Source: Flavobacteriales bacterium
Lineage (GTDB): Bacteria; Bacteroidota; Bacteroidia; JACJYZ01
Assembly: GCA_020635855.1 (NCBI GenBank)
Contig: JACJYZ010000003.1
Coordinates: 558,001 to 622,000 of the forward strand
Length of the DNA: 64,000 nt
Reading direction: 5' to 3'
Part shown: in pieces, positions 41,321-50,092 of the stretch
How the letters are laid out: every line of letters begins with the position of its first letter
How positions within the stretch are numbered: position 1 is the first letter of the stretch
Translations under genes and position numbers: made by a program
The notes under the pieces: generated by a model
What the model was told of the DNA's origin: nothing
Seen by the model: the letters and a program-made list of their open reading frames with translations, nothing else
The model's database searches: none

Positions 41321-43237
41321 ATGGGAAAAATAATAGGAATAGACCTGGGAACCACCAACTCTTGTGTTTCTGTAATGGAGGGAAATGAGCCGGTGGTGAT
41401 TCCAAACAGTGAAGGTAAAAGAACGACTCCTTCCATTGTGGCATTTCTGGACAACGGAGAGCGCAAGGTAGGTGATCCGGCCAAACGTCAGGCCATTACC
41501 AATCCGGAACGTACGATCTATTCAATCAAGCGGTTCATGGGAGCCTCTTTTGATGAAGTGCAGTCGGAGATCAAGCGGGTACCATACAAGGTAGAAAAAG
41601 GGGATAATAACACCCCCCGCGTTCGTATCAACGACAGGTTATATACACCGCAGGAGATTTCGGCCATGGTGTTGCAGAAAATGAAGAAGACCGCCGAAGA
41701 CTACCTGGGAACGGAAGTGACAGAAGCCGTAATCACGGTTCCGGCATATTTCAACGATGCCCAAAGGCAGGCTACCAAGGAGGCGGGTGAGATCGCCGGT
41801 CTCACGGTGAAGCGCATCATCAACGAACCCACCGCTGCGGCGTTGGCCTACGGGTTGGATAAAAAGATGGAAGACCTGAAGATCGCTGTGTTTGACTTGG
41901 GTGGTGGTACATTTGATATTTCCATCCTCGAGTTGGGTGAAGGTGTGTTCGAGGTGAAATCCACCAATGGCGATACCCACCTGGGTGGTGACGATTTCGA
42001 CGATGTGATCATCAACTGGCTCGCTGAAGAATTCCAGAAGAATGAAGGCCCCGATCTGCGTAAAGATCCGATGGCATTGCAACGTCTGAAGGAAGCTGCC
42101 GAAAAAGCCAAAATTGAGTTGTCAAGCGCGTCATCCACAGAAATCAACCTGCCTTACATCATGCCTGTAGACGGAATTCCCAAACACTTGGTGAAAACGT
42201 TGTCAAGGGCACAATTCGAACAACTCGCAGATGGTTTGATTCAGCGTACACTCCAGCCTTGTAAGATGGCTTTGAAGGATGCAGGCATTCCCGCCAGCGA
42301 GATCTCGGAAGTGATTTTGGTGGGTGGATCTACCCGTATTCCTGCCATTCAGGAAGTAGTGGAGAAGTTCTTCGGAAAGAAACCCTCCAAAGGTGTGAAC
42401 CCAGACGAAGTGGTTGCCATCGGTGCTGCCATTCAAGGCGGTGTACTCACCGGAGAAGTAAAGGATGTGTTGTTGCTGGACGTAACACCGTTGTCGCTGG
42501 GAATCGAAACCATGGGCGGTGTGTTCACCAGGCTGATCGAAGCCAACACCACCATTCCGACAAAGAAATCAGAAACTTTCAGCACGGCAGCAGATAACCA
42601 GCCGTCGGTTGAGATTCATGTGCTGCAGGGGGAACGCCCAATGGCATCCGACAACCGTACCATCGGTAGGTTCCATTTGGCAGACATTCCGCCGGCACCG
42701 CGCGGTGTTCCCAAGATCGAGGTGACATTCGACATTGATGCGAACGGTATTCTGAACGTATCGGCCAAAGATCAGGCTACGGGCAAGTCACAACAGATCC
42801 GTATTGAAGCTTCATCCGGGTTGTCAGACAGTGAAATCGAGAAGATGAAGAAAGAAGCGGAAGCCAATGCTGCCAGTGACAATGCCAAGAAAGAAGAAGC
42901 CGAGAAAGTTAACAAAGCCGATACCATGATTTTCCAGACGGAGAAGCAACTGAAGGAATACGGTGATAAGCTTTCCGCCGGCAACAAATCAAATATCGAA
43001 GCGGCTCTTTCAACGCTGAAAGATGTGCACGGCAAGAAAGACCTGGCAGGAATTGAAGCGGCCCTTACCAAACTGGATGATGCATGGAAAGCAGCTTCCG
43101 AGGAAATGTACAAGGCCACCCAGGAAGGTGCGCAAGCATCGGCCGGAGGGAACGGTTCCCAGCAGGCAGATTCTTCACAGGACGGAGAAGTAACCGATGT
43201 GGATTTTGAAGAAGTGAAGGACGAGAACGGTAAGTAA
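41321..43237 (+). CDS. dnaK: Chaperone DnaK (Hsp70)
   Basis: A complete 638-residue DnaK. IGIDLGTTNSCVSVMEG starts the ATPase domain, with DLGGGTFDISILELGEG and VGGSTRIPAIQEVV as phosphate and adenosine motifs; the substrate-binding domain follows at about 390, and the lid ends in a low-complexity tail and VTDVDFEEVKDENGK. No dnaJ or grpE beside it and no CIRCE-type operator in the 158-base upstream gap. Confidence 0.98.
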   Translation: MGKIIGIDLGTTNSCVSVMEGNEPVVIPNSEGKRTTPSIVAFLDNGERKVGDPAKRQAITNPERTIYSIKRFMGASFDEVQSEIKRVPYKVEKGDNNTPRVRINDRLYTPQEISAMVLQKMKKTAEDYLGTEVTEAVITVPAYFNDAQRQATKEAGEIAGLTVKRIINEPTAAALAYGLDKKMEDLKIAVFDLGGGTFDISILELGEGVFEVKSTNGDTHLGGDDFDDVIINWLAEEFQKNEGPDLRKDPMALQRLKEAAEKAKIELSSASSTEINLPYIMPVDGIPKHLVKTLSRAQFEQLADGLIQRTLQPCKMALKDAGIPASEISEVILVGGSTRIPAIQEVVEKFFGKKPSKGVNPDEVVAIGAAIQGGVLTGEVKDVLLLDVTPLSLGIETMGGVFTRLIEANTTIPTKKSETFSTAADNQPSVEIHVLQGERPMASDNRTIGRFHLADIPPAPRGVPKIEVTFDIDANGILNVSAKDQATGKSQQIRIEASSGLSDSEIEKMKKEAEANAASDNAKKEEAEKVNKADTMIFQTEKQLKEYGDKLSAGNKSNIEAALSTLKDVHGKKDLAGIEAALTKLDDAWKAASEEMYKATQEGAQASAGGNGSQQADSSQDGEVTDVDFEEVKDENGK

Positions 43238-43260
43238 TCAAGTCATGGTTGATTTGATGA

Positions 43261-43293
43261 GCAGGCCCCGCCATTGGCGGGGCCTTTTTGTTT
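43261..43293 (+). terminator. Terminator of dnaK
   Basis: GGCCCCGCC/GGCGGGGCC stem (43264-43284) with ATT loop, then five T residues. Confidence 0.94.
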
Positions 43294-43300
43294 ACATTTG
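43293..43300 (+). promoter_or_regulatory. Promoter -7 box of the EamA gene
   Basis: TACATTTG, exact consensus, 16 bases ahead of the ATG at 43317. It starts within a few bases of the dnaK terminator's T-run, so the upstream promoter element would sit in the terminator stem (a TTG at 43274-43276 is 16 bases away). Confidence 0.5.
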
Positions 43301-43316
43301 GGGCGCATCTGGCGCT

Positions 43317-44210
43317 ATGAAATCAGACATTGTTCGACTTCACCTGGTGGTGGTCGTTTTCGCGTTTACCGGGGTCATCGGAAAGTTGATCAGTCCGGCG
43401 GTCAATGCCCCGAATCTTGTCATGTACCGCATGTTGTTTGCGGCCCTGGGCTTGGGGGCATACCTTATCATTAAAGGTCAGCGCCTGCCTCCGGTATCGC
43501 AATGGTGGAAATTCCTGCTGGTCGGATTGCTGGTTGGCTGCCATTGGGTATTTTTCTTTCAGGCGATCAAGGTGTCCAATGTTTCAGTAACCCTGGGATG
43601 CTTCGCTTCCGCTGCATTGTTTACCTCCCTGATTGAACCATTGCTGACACGTAGCAGGTTTTCGAAGTTGGACATTGTCATGAGCATCATGGTCATGGTG
43701 GGCATCTACATGATCTTCGAATATGCATGGACGTACTGGACGGGCATCCTTTACGCGTTGGCATCTGCATTGCTGGCGGCGTTGTTCACAGTGATCAATA
43801 AGAAGTTTGTGGCAAATTCGGAAGTGCTTTCCATGAGTTTCCTGGAACTATTGGGTGGCGGTGTGATGTTGTCTGCCGTTGTTCTGTGCGGGGAAACAAA
43901 ACTGGTATGGCCGGGTGGGGAAGACTTGCTTTATCTGCTGGTTCTTGCCTGGATATGCACATCATTTGCTTTTGTGATGTCCAATCTGGTGATGAAAACA
44001 CTAACGGCCTTTCAGGTTTCCCTTACCATCAACCTGGAGCCTGTGTACGGAATCGTTCTGGCGGTGATGATCTTTGGCGAGTCGGAACGTATGTCGGCCG
44101 GTTTCTATACAGGGGCTTGTTTGATTCTTGCGACTGTGGTGCTGTATATGCCCCTGAAGAGGTGGACAAAAAAAAGAGGGAAATCAAAATTTCCCTCTTT
44201 CCTCGGTTGA
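43317..44210 (+). CDS. EamA/DMT-superfamily transporter
   Basis: A 297-residue ten-helix drug/metabolite transporter made of two EamA halves, about 5-135 and 145-285. The second half has SFAFVMSNLVMKTLTAFQVSLTINLEPVYGIVLAVMIFGE, the usual EamA ending. Substrate unknown. ATG at 43317 chosen, as earlier in-frame starts lie in the terminator stem. Its last codons encode a hairpin that serves as terminator for the gene on the other strand. Confidence 0.92.
   Translation: MKSDIVRLHLVVVVFAFTGVIGKLISPAVNAPNLVMYRMLFAALGLGAYLIIKGQRLPPVSQWWKFLLVGLLVGCHWVFFFQAIKVSNVSVTLGCFASAALFTSLIEPLLTRSRFSKLDIVMSIMVMVGIYMIFEYAWTYWTGILYALASALLAALFTVINKKFVANSEVLSMSFLELLGGGVMLSAVVLCGETKLVWPGGEDLLYLLVLAWICTSFAFVMSNLVMKTLTAFQVSLTINLEPVYGIVLAVMIFGESERMSAGFYTGACLILATVVLYMPLKRWTKKRGKSKFPSFLG
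44168..44200 (-). terminator. Terminator of the SPOR operon, encoded inside the EamA gene
   Basis: A 12-base stem AAAGAGGGAAAT/ATTTCCCTCTTT (44173-44200) with CAAA loop; the A-run at 44168-44175 is a U-tract on the minus strand. It overlaps the last codons of the convergent EamA gene. Confidence 0.9.
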
Positions 44211-44219
44211 GGTTTGTGC

Positions 44220-44573
44220 TTATTGCGGTTTAGGGGCTCCCGGTTGGGAAGGTTTGGTTTCCGGTGCGGTTGCCGGCGCATCATGCTGGTCTGCCTGGGC
44301 CACCTTCTTCCTTGCATTTTTCCTTGCTTTGCCCAGTGCGCTTGGTGCCTTTTCGCCTGACTTGGCACCGGGGGCAATGGTTTCCTTGTCGCCGGTCGGG
44401 GTGGCGGATGGGCTTCCTTCTTCCCGGATAATCAGGTCGTTTTTTCCATTTTTATCATTCGGGGTTGTCGGGGCGGTTTTTTCAGTGTCGGGTTTGGTAT
44501 CGGTCTGGGCCATGGCTGCTCCCATCATTGTGAGAGCGAACAAGCCGGTGAAGAGAAATGCTTTCCTGTACAT
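44220..44573 (-). CDS. Secreted low-complexity protein
   Basis: A 117-residue protein with a signal peptide (about 1-22). The mature part is Pro/Thr/Lys/Ala-rich with no predicted globular domain, including a basic stretch SALGKARKNARKKVAQ and a tail of TAPETKPSQPGAPKPQ. Such sequences are disordered linkers or cell-wall associated. It lies 90 bases after the triple-SPOR protein on the same strand and shares the same terminator, so it may belong to that operon. No homologue recognised. Confidence 0.7.
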   Translation of the reverse strand: MYRKAFLFTGLFALTMMGAAMAQTDTKPDTEKTAPTTPNDKNGKNDLIIREEGSPSATPTGDKETIAPGAKSGEKAPSALGKARKNARKKVAQADQHDAPATAPETKPSQPGAPKPQ

Positions 44574-44662
44574 GGTAGAGAATTTTGTTTCTCAAACAGA
44601 GGCAAAAATGATACCAAGATTGTTGCTGTGGAAAAAACCTATCGGGCGGGCGGTAGTAGCCA

Positions 44663-46912
44663 TCAGTTCTCCTTAAGAGACGTTGCCGCTTCATTTAATG
44701 AGATCAGTACACCGGAACGGTAGGGCAGAAGGGCTGCGGTATCAATGCCATTCTCCATGGCATACCCGAGATATGCATTTGCTTCCTTATATGTGTTGAA
44801 AGAAGGGGAACTGTATGTGGTTTGGCCATCCATCAAACCTTCTTGTTTCTGCACATCTTTCAGGTTATTGATCTTGAGCAGGTCGGCTTCCGGAATATCC
44901 CCGCTGTTGAAATTTCCCAATTGAACCCTGAAAGAAATATCGTGCCCGCTTTTTTCAGCCAGGGTAGGATCTGACTCAAACGGATTGTCTTCCGATGCTG
45001 CGGCGGAAGAATCGTTATGATCGGGTTCTATTTGCTCTTCTCCGTCGTTGTCGGGTTCATTTTCCTGGTCGGGTGATGTTTGTTGCGCGGGTTGTTCATC
45101 CCCGTCAACGGCATCTTCCTCTGCATCCATCCCGGAAGGTTTGTTAACACCGGGGCTGGTTTTTTCAGGTTGATCTTTGTGCTGTTCATTGTATTTTTTC
45201 TCCGCTTCGATGGCATCTACAATGTTGAGTTGTTTTCCATCCTTGTATGCCACGACGAAGGCTCCTTCAAATCCTTTCACCAGCATATCAATCCTATGTT
45301 TTACCGCTTCGCTGTATGCATAGAATGTGCCCGACATGTACTTGTAAAATCCATCATTGGTTTTCAGGGAATTCAGGTCATTGATGCCTTTGAAGTTATC
45401 AACCGAGATCTCGCTCCTGAAAGCGCCCAACTGCACACGGTACAACACGCGTTCAAAATTAAGCGGCGTATGGTCTCCCTTGCCTGTGTTCACCATGTGA
45501 TCCACCTTGTCCAGATCGATGTTTACGTTCTGCGAGAACTCGGGCAGCCAGCGAACGACCTTGGTGTTTTCCATGCCTCCCTCTTCCAGCACCCTGCGTT
45601 TCACTTCCGCTTCTTCCGCTGTGGCGAAGGATCCCACGGTAAGGATGGTACGTCCGTTCTCATCCTTCATGCTTTTCAGGTCTTCGATGCTGAGGAACGC
45701 ATCCATCATTTCATTGGGTATGCCTTCGTCAAAAGCACCCACCATGATGCGGTATTCTTCGGTAGGCGATTGTTTGTGTTTGGAAGGATCGAAACCAAAG
45801 CGTCCGGTGCTGTCGATGTATTCCATGTAAATGTTCAGGATCATCTCGGGTGTCATCAATTCACCGCGGGTATCCACCAGTGTATCGGTAAGTGTACCTG
45901 CCTGATTGTCGCGGTAGTTGGGAACGCCGTCGTTGTCATCGTCGAGGGGGCATCCGTTTTCGTTTACGGCTTCTCCTTCGGGCGTCTCCGGGCAAAGGTC
46001 ACTGGCATCCTGCACACCATCCATGTCATGGTCTTCAACCTGAAGCGCATAGAAATCAACCCCTTCGTAGTAATAATCCTCGGCTGTTTTTCTCGGGTTG
46101 AAGTTATAGCTGAACCCCATGTAGGTGAACATGTAGCGGTCATTGCCTCCTCTTCCTTTCCGGTCGTCTGTACCATCCTGTGTCACGTTGTCGATAAAAT
46201 CGGTCATCGTGTAATGCAGGTTGGTTCCGAGCTTGAAGTTGATTTGTTCGTTGATGTTGAATGAAACCCCGCCGCCAATGGGAAATATCAAAGAAGTTAG
46301 TGGATAATTGCCGAACCCGTCCATGTTGGCATCCCTCAGGTCGGTTTCATAGACATGGTCTTTTTGAAGAACTACGGCAGATGACGCCTTGGGATCATCT
46401 TCGGCAATGCTGCGGATGCTTCCGTCATTCCAATAATAGTACAACTGGTTGCTGGCATCATACAGGTCGCCTTTGGGACGGAAGTGCATGAAACCAATGC
46501 CCACGTTCAGGAAGGGTGTCAAAATACTGCGGTCTTTCAACAAGGGAGCAAAATCGTAGAAGCACTGTACACCTCCCGCCTGGATGTTGGTCTGAAAATT
46601 CATGTTCCGGGTCAGCGACTTTTCCGATGCGGCCAATTTCCCGGTATGGAGGAATAAACCCACCTGCAGGTTGGGCTTCAGCGATTGACGTACATCTATC
46701 TGGTATCCGGGACGGGTTTTGTAAGGTTCATTCAGCTGGTCGTAGCCCACATCACCGAAGAAGCGCATCATACCCACCTGCAAAGACACTTCGGGCTTGA
46801 ATTCAATCGGGGTGGATACCTTCACATCGGTACTGTCATCGGCATGTGCCAAACCGAAGAAGGATACGAGAAAATAAAACGAAAATAAGATGCTACGCCC
46901 TGAGTGTTTCAT
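44663..46912 (-). CDS. Outer-membrane beta-barrel protein with calcium-binding repeats and three SPOR-like repeats
   Basis: A 749-residue exported protein (signal peptide about 1-24). Residues about 35-290 resemble an outer-membrane beta barrel (ends YMFTYMGFSYNF). Next come thrombospondin type-3-like calcium repeats (about 302-345; DHDMDGVQDASDLCPETPEG, DDDNDGVPNYRD). After that three SPOR-like units starting YRIMVGAFDEG (about 388), YRVQLGAFRSE (about 490) and FRVQLGNFNSG (about 668), separated by a long acidic linker. SPOR domains bind denuded peptidoglycan, so the protein could tie the outer membrane to the wall (inference). The barrel is paralogous to the protein at 48420-49832. Exact function unknown. 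Confidence 0.85.
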   Translation of the reverse strand: MKHSGRSILFSFYFLVSFFGLAHADDSTDVKVSTPIEFKPEVSLQVGMMRFFGDVGYDQLNEPYKTRPGYQIDVRQSLKPNLQVGLFLHTGKLAASEKSLTRNMNFQTNIQAGGVQCFYDFAPLLKDRSILTPFLNVGIGFMHFRPKGDLYDASNQLYYYWNDGSIRSIAEDDPKASSAVVLQKDHVYETDLRDANMDGFGNYPLTSLIFPIGGGVSFNINEQINFKLGTNLHYTMTDFIDNVTQDGTDDRKGRGGNDRYMFTYMGFSYNFNPRKTAEDYYYEGVDFYALQVEDHDMDGVQDASDLCPETPEGEAVNENGCPLDDDNDGVPNYRDNQAGTLTDTLVDTRGELMTPEMILNIYMEYIDSTGRFGFDPSKHKQSPTEEYRIMVGAFDEGIPNEMMDAFLSIEDLKSMKDENGRTILTVGSFATAEEAEVKRRVLEEGGMENTKVVRWLPEFSQNVNIDLDKVDHMVNTGKGDHTPLNFERVLYRVQLGAFRSEISVDNFKGINDLNSLKTNDGFYKYMSGTFYAYSEAVKHRIDMLVKGFEGAFVVAYKDGKQLNIVDAIEAEKKYNEQHKDQPEKTSPGVNKPSGMDAEEDAVDGDEQPAQQTSPDQENEPDNDGEEQIEPDHNDSSAAASEDNPFESDPTLAEKSGHDISFRVQLGNFNSGDIPEADLLKINNLKDVQKQEGLMDGQTTYSSPSFNTYKEANAYLGYAMENGIDTAALLPYRSGVLISLNEAATSLKEN

Positions 46913-46991
46913 GTAATGCTACTTACAACTTTGGGCAGGTATACGCAATTCCCTTTAAATGGTTATGCAAGCTGCGCGGGCATCCGGCGCA

Positions 46992-48404
46992 TCAGGGAAC
47001 CCATTTCTGGTTGGAGATCATCAGCGCTTCCTGCACGGTGATCCGTTTGGCTCCATTGTATGCGGTTACAAAGGGATTATGCACCTGGTTCACATTACGG
47101 AGGGTTTCTCTTTTGTTGCGGGCATCCTGGTATGCACTCAGGGCACCAACGGTATATTTGTTCCAGCCGTTGTGTTGTTCCTGATTCACCGTTTCACTGA
47201 TGTTCTTTTTGTCTTTGAAATAAGACATGGAAACAGTGGTATTGCGCAGGGCCATTACCTGCACCCGGTAAATTACACCTTGTTGGGGTGCCGGGATGCC
47301 GGTTACTTTCTTTTCATCACCACCGCTGTTTTTGTTGTCCCCTGTTGGGGGGGGAGGAGTGGTTTTGGGCTGGACAGGTGGTGCAGCAGATGCTGTTTCT
47401 GTTGGCACATCCTGTTTGTTGGTATTGGTGTTGTCTGCTGCGGCTTGGTCCGGCATTTCAGTTTCAGTCGGAGCATCTGTTTCCTCGTTGCCTCCGTTGT
47501 TGTCTGCCGGGGGATTCATGGCCAGCGGAGCACCGGCAATGATCTCAGAAGTTGCAATCACATACTTTTTTGATTCTTCGTTTTCCATGAAAGTGAAGGC
47601 ACCATCAATTTTGTCACCGGCATTCATCTTGGCCGGGGTTTTCACTTTGTAGGAAACGGTAAAGTGATCCTGGTCGGGCAGGTTCATCCATAGAAACTTG
47701 ACATCCTGGTCAACGAAAGAAAAAATAGCGCCCTGGGTTTCGATCTGAGAGGCGCTATATCCTTTGGGAAGTGTTTCCTGAAGCTTGGCATATCCGGCAA
47801 CCTGGCTTTTGGATATCTCCACGGTTACCGTGAACTCGCTGCCGGGTTGGATCTCCGTATCAGACAAACGGCGGCTGGCTTCGATTGTACCACCGCCTGA
47901 AGCCACGGCTTCACCGGTTACCGGTGGGGTGGTCAGAGAAGCAGCATCGTCAATTTTTTCCGGGTGTTCATTGACAATGGCCACCTTTTTTACGGGGACC
48001 GAAGCCATTTTTCTTTCATTGTCTTTCACGTAAGAGAAGCGACCTCCCAGGTACATTTCACCGGAGGGTACATTCTCTCCGACTTTCACTGTGTAGGACA
48101 GGGTGATGTTGGGGGTGGCGGGCATGGACATCCAGATGAACTTGACCGAATTGTCTTTGAATGTAAATGTGGCATCCGCCGTTTTTCCTGCCGTAGCGGT
48201 GAATCCCTGCGGCAGGTCTTGCTGCAATTTCGCCAGGCCTGTGAGGTCATTCTTAACGATGGTGATCTCAACGGTGAATTCCTGACCGGCCTTGATTTCC
48301 GAAGGTACGGTCTGAACGATGGTCACATCATCGGTGACCACGGAAAACATCTGGAGCAGGCTTACAAGGCTCAGGTGCAGAACTACCAGCAGGGCTTTTA
48401 TCAT
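46992..48404 (-). CDS. Protein with duplicated beta-sandwich domains and a C-terminal SPOR-like domain
   Basis: A 470-residue exported protein (signal peptide about 1-22). Two homologous domains follow: about 25-150 and 172-300, each with KAGQEFTVEI or QPGSEFTVTV and G(L/Y)AKLQ(Q/E)xLPxGF or GY, of the DUF11/CARDB-like type. A Pro/Thr/Asn-rich linker (about 305-385) leads to a SPOR-like C-terminal domain starting YRVQVMALRNTT (about 388) and ending NPFVTAYNGAKRITVQEAL. It stands between the two barrel proteins in one operon, 16 bases after the first. Likely periplasmic; function unknown. Confidence 0.82.
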   Translation of the reverse strand: MIKALLVVLHLSLVSLLQMFSVVTDDVTIVQTVPSEIKAGQEFTVEITIVKNDLTGLAKLQQDLPQGFTATAGKTADATFTFKDNSVKFIWMSMPATPNITLSYTVKVGENVPSGEMYLGGRFSYVKDNERKMASVPVKKVAIVNEHPEKIDDAASLTTPPVTGEAVASGGGTIEASRRLSDTEIQPGSEFTVTVEISKSQVAGYAKLQETLPKGYSASQIETQGAIFSFVDQDVKFLWMNLPDQDHFTVSYKVKTPAKMNAGDKIDGAFTFMENEESKKYVIATSEIIAGAPLAMNPPADNNGGNEETDAPTETEMPDQAAADNTNTNKQDVPTETASAAPPVQPKTTPPPPTGDNKNSGGDEKKVTGIPAPQQGVIYRVQVMALRNTTVSMSYFKDKKNISETVNQEQHNGWNKYTVGALSAYQDARNKRETLRNVNQVHNPFVTAYNGAKRITVQEALMISNQKWVP

Positions 48405-48419
48405 GGCGATTCAGTTCAG

Positions 48420-49832
48420 TTATTGTTCAAAGAAGTAATCGATGAGCTTATAAAGGGTTTCAACCGTGAATGAAGTGGCACCTTCAAAAAATTCATCAAT
48501 AACCATGGTGATTTCCTCGGATGAGATGAAGCCGTCGTTGTTTTTGTCACCGGCTCTCAGTTCAGGTGGAATGTTTGAAGAACCGGTTGTGCCCTGCAGG
48601 TTCTTTTCCGAAAGTTTCTCACGGATGGCTTCCAGCGTGCTCCTGTCCATCGCCAGTGTATCACGGCTGGTGCTTTCCTGGATCATGGCATCGGTAATGA
48701 CCATGCCTTCCGCATTCACCGGTTGATTCGATTTGGAATTGGGTTCCTTATCGCGATAGTCGGGAACGCCATCCTTGTCGCTATCCACAGGACAACCTTT
48801 GCTGTCGGATTTCACTCCTTTGGGTGAGTCCGGGCAATCGTCCTTCACGTCGGGTATTCCGTCACCGTCGCTATCGGTGCGATCGATGGCGGCGAAGTCG
48901 AAGTTCTTATATTCTTCCTTGTCTTTTTTGCGCTCGTCTCTTTTCGGGTCACCTCCTCCGAAGCCGTAGTGAAGGGCAACGCTGGAACGCAGGTAGCGGT
49001 CGTTGTCGAAAAAGCCTCCACCGTCTGAATAGTCGTCGATAAAATCGGACATGACAAAATTATAGGAAGCACCGATGCGTGCGTCGAAGCGATCTCCCAG
49101 TTTCAGTTTAATGCCAAAGTGCAGGGGAATAACCAGTGCGCTGTGTTTGTACTCGCTGCCTGTGGAATCCAGTTTGGTCTCGTATGTATAATCGCGAAGA
49201 ATTTCTTTGCCGGTGGTATCGGATTCATTGGTGTTGCGGATGGATCCGTCTGCCCAATAGTAATAGCGTTCATTGTTTTTATCCAACAGATCTCCCATCG
49301 GATTGAAAAAGAAATACCCGATGCCTGCCCCGAACAACGGGCTGAACTTGGCGCCCCTGTCCATGATGACATCATTGTCGAAATGGAGGGTAAGCCCCAA
49401 TTGAGCCTGAAAGAAATTGGTTTCAAAATTCAGGTTACGTGTGACCGATCTTTCCTGCTTGGAAAGCTTGCCGGTAACCAATCCCAGGTCTGCACCAAGA
49501 AAATTACCGAAACGCCTTTCGCCGACAACGAACACGCCTTTGCGGAAATGGCTGAAGGAACTCCGGATGGTTTTGGTTTCCACTTTTCCGATGTCGCCAT
49601 AAAAGGAGCAAAGGCCTACGCCGGCGCCCACCGACCAATTGCGGATGATGCCGGATGATGGAGGACGTACTTCCTGGGCACGTCTGTCTTCTTTCTCGGA
49701 TTTGTTGTCGGAGGGAGCAGAAGAACTTTCGCCCTTGGACTGATCGGGTCCCGGGACTTCCTGGGCTGACAGGCTCGTGCACATCAAGCCGAGGGATCCT
49801 ATCAACAACCAGCAGGTGAAATGTCTTCGCAT
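48420..49832 (-). CDS. Outer-membrane beta-barrel protein with calcium-binding repeats
   Basis: A 470-residue exported protein (signal peptide about 1-23) with a polar spacer (25-60), a beta barrel (about 62-300) and thrombospondin type-3-like repeats (about 318-360; DSDGDGIPDVKDDCPDSPKG, DSDKDGVPDYRD). The C-terminal 100 residues are helical and contain an EF-hand loop DKNNDGFISSEE (about 430-441). Shares unmistakable pieces with the barrel at 44663-46912: SVTRNLNFETN against SLTRNMNFQTN and YYYWADGSIR against YYYWNDGSIR. First gene of the SPOR operon; it lacks the SPOR repeats of its paralogue. Confidence 0.85.
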   Translation of the reverse strand: MRRHFTCWLLIGSLGLMCTSLSAQEVPGPDQSKGESSSAPSDNKSEKEDRRAQEVRPPSSGIIRNWSVGAGVGLCSFYGDIGKVETKTIRSSFSHFRKGVFVVGERRFGNFLGADLGLVTGKLSKQERSVTRNLNFETNFFQAQLGLTLHFDNDVIMDRGAKFSPLFGAGIGYFFFNPMGDLLDKNNERYYYWADGSIRNTNESDTTGKEILRDYTYETKLDSTGSEYKHSALVIPLHFGIKLKLGDRFDARIGASYNFVMSDFIDDYSDGGGFFDNDRYLRSSVALHYGFGGGDPKRDERKKDKEEYKNFDFAAIDRTDSDGDGIPDVKDDCPDSPKGVKSDSKGCPVDSDKDGVPDYRDKEPNSKSNQPVNAEGMVITDAMIQESTSRDTLAMDRSTLEAIREKLSEKNLQGTTGSSNIPPELRAGDKNNDGFISSEEITMVIDEFFEGATSFTVETLYKLIDYFFEQ

Positions 49833-49908
49833 ACGGAGCGCTTTACGTTCATGACCTGAGGTTTCATCCGGGCTGTCGACTCACCCGTGTATCTGCCAGG
49901 CCTTCCTA

Positions 49909-49916
49909 CAAAACTA
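49909..49916 (-). promoter_or_regulatory. Promoter -7 box of the SPOR operon
   Basis: TAGTTTTG on the minus strand, exact consensus; leader of about 77 bases to the ATG at 49832. The -33 region is occupied by a 10-base palindrome CGGGCGCCCG (49932-49941) instead of TTTG. Confidence 0.45.
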
Positions 49917-50041
49917 TTTTTTATTGTGTCCCGGGCGCCCGAGGAGAAGTCTATTTTTTAAACAAAATACTGTTAATAACGACCGGACGAATGAACTGAT
50001 TCTAAAGATCATTCAAGGGTTTCGTGGGATGGATTCAAAAC

Positions 50042-50071
50042 AAAAAAGGCCGGTTTGTTCCGGCCTTTTTG
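50042..50071 (-). terminator. Bidirectional terminator after the LOG gene
   Basis: AAAAAAGGCCGG/CCGGCCTTTTT stem with six-base loop; U-runs on both strands. It closes the long minus-strand run that ends with the LOG gene. The 260 bases between 49832 and 50093 hold only this hairpin and the promoter of the SPOR operon. Confidence 0.92.
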
Positions 50072-50092
50072 ATGTACACTGCAGGGTGTATG

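Noticed and set aside
45080..46264. 394-codon open frame opposite the triple-SPOR protein
   Set aside because: The minus-strand protein has signal peptide, barrel, TSP3 and SPOR motifs; the antisense product has none.
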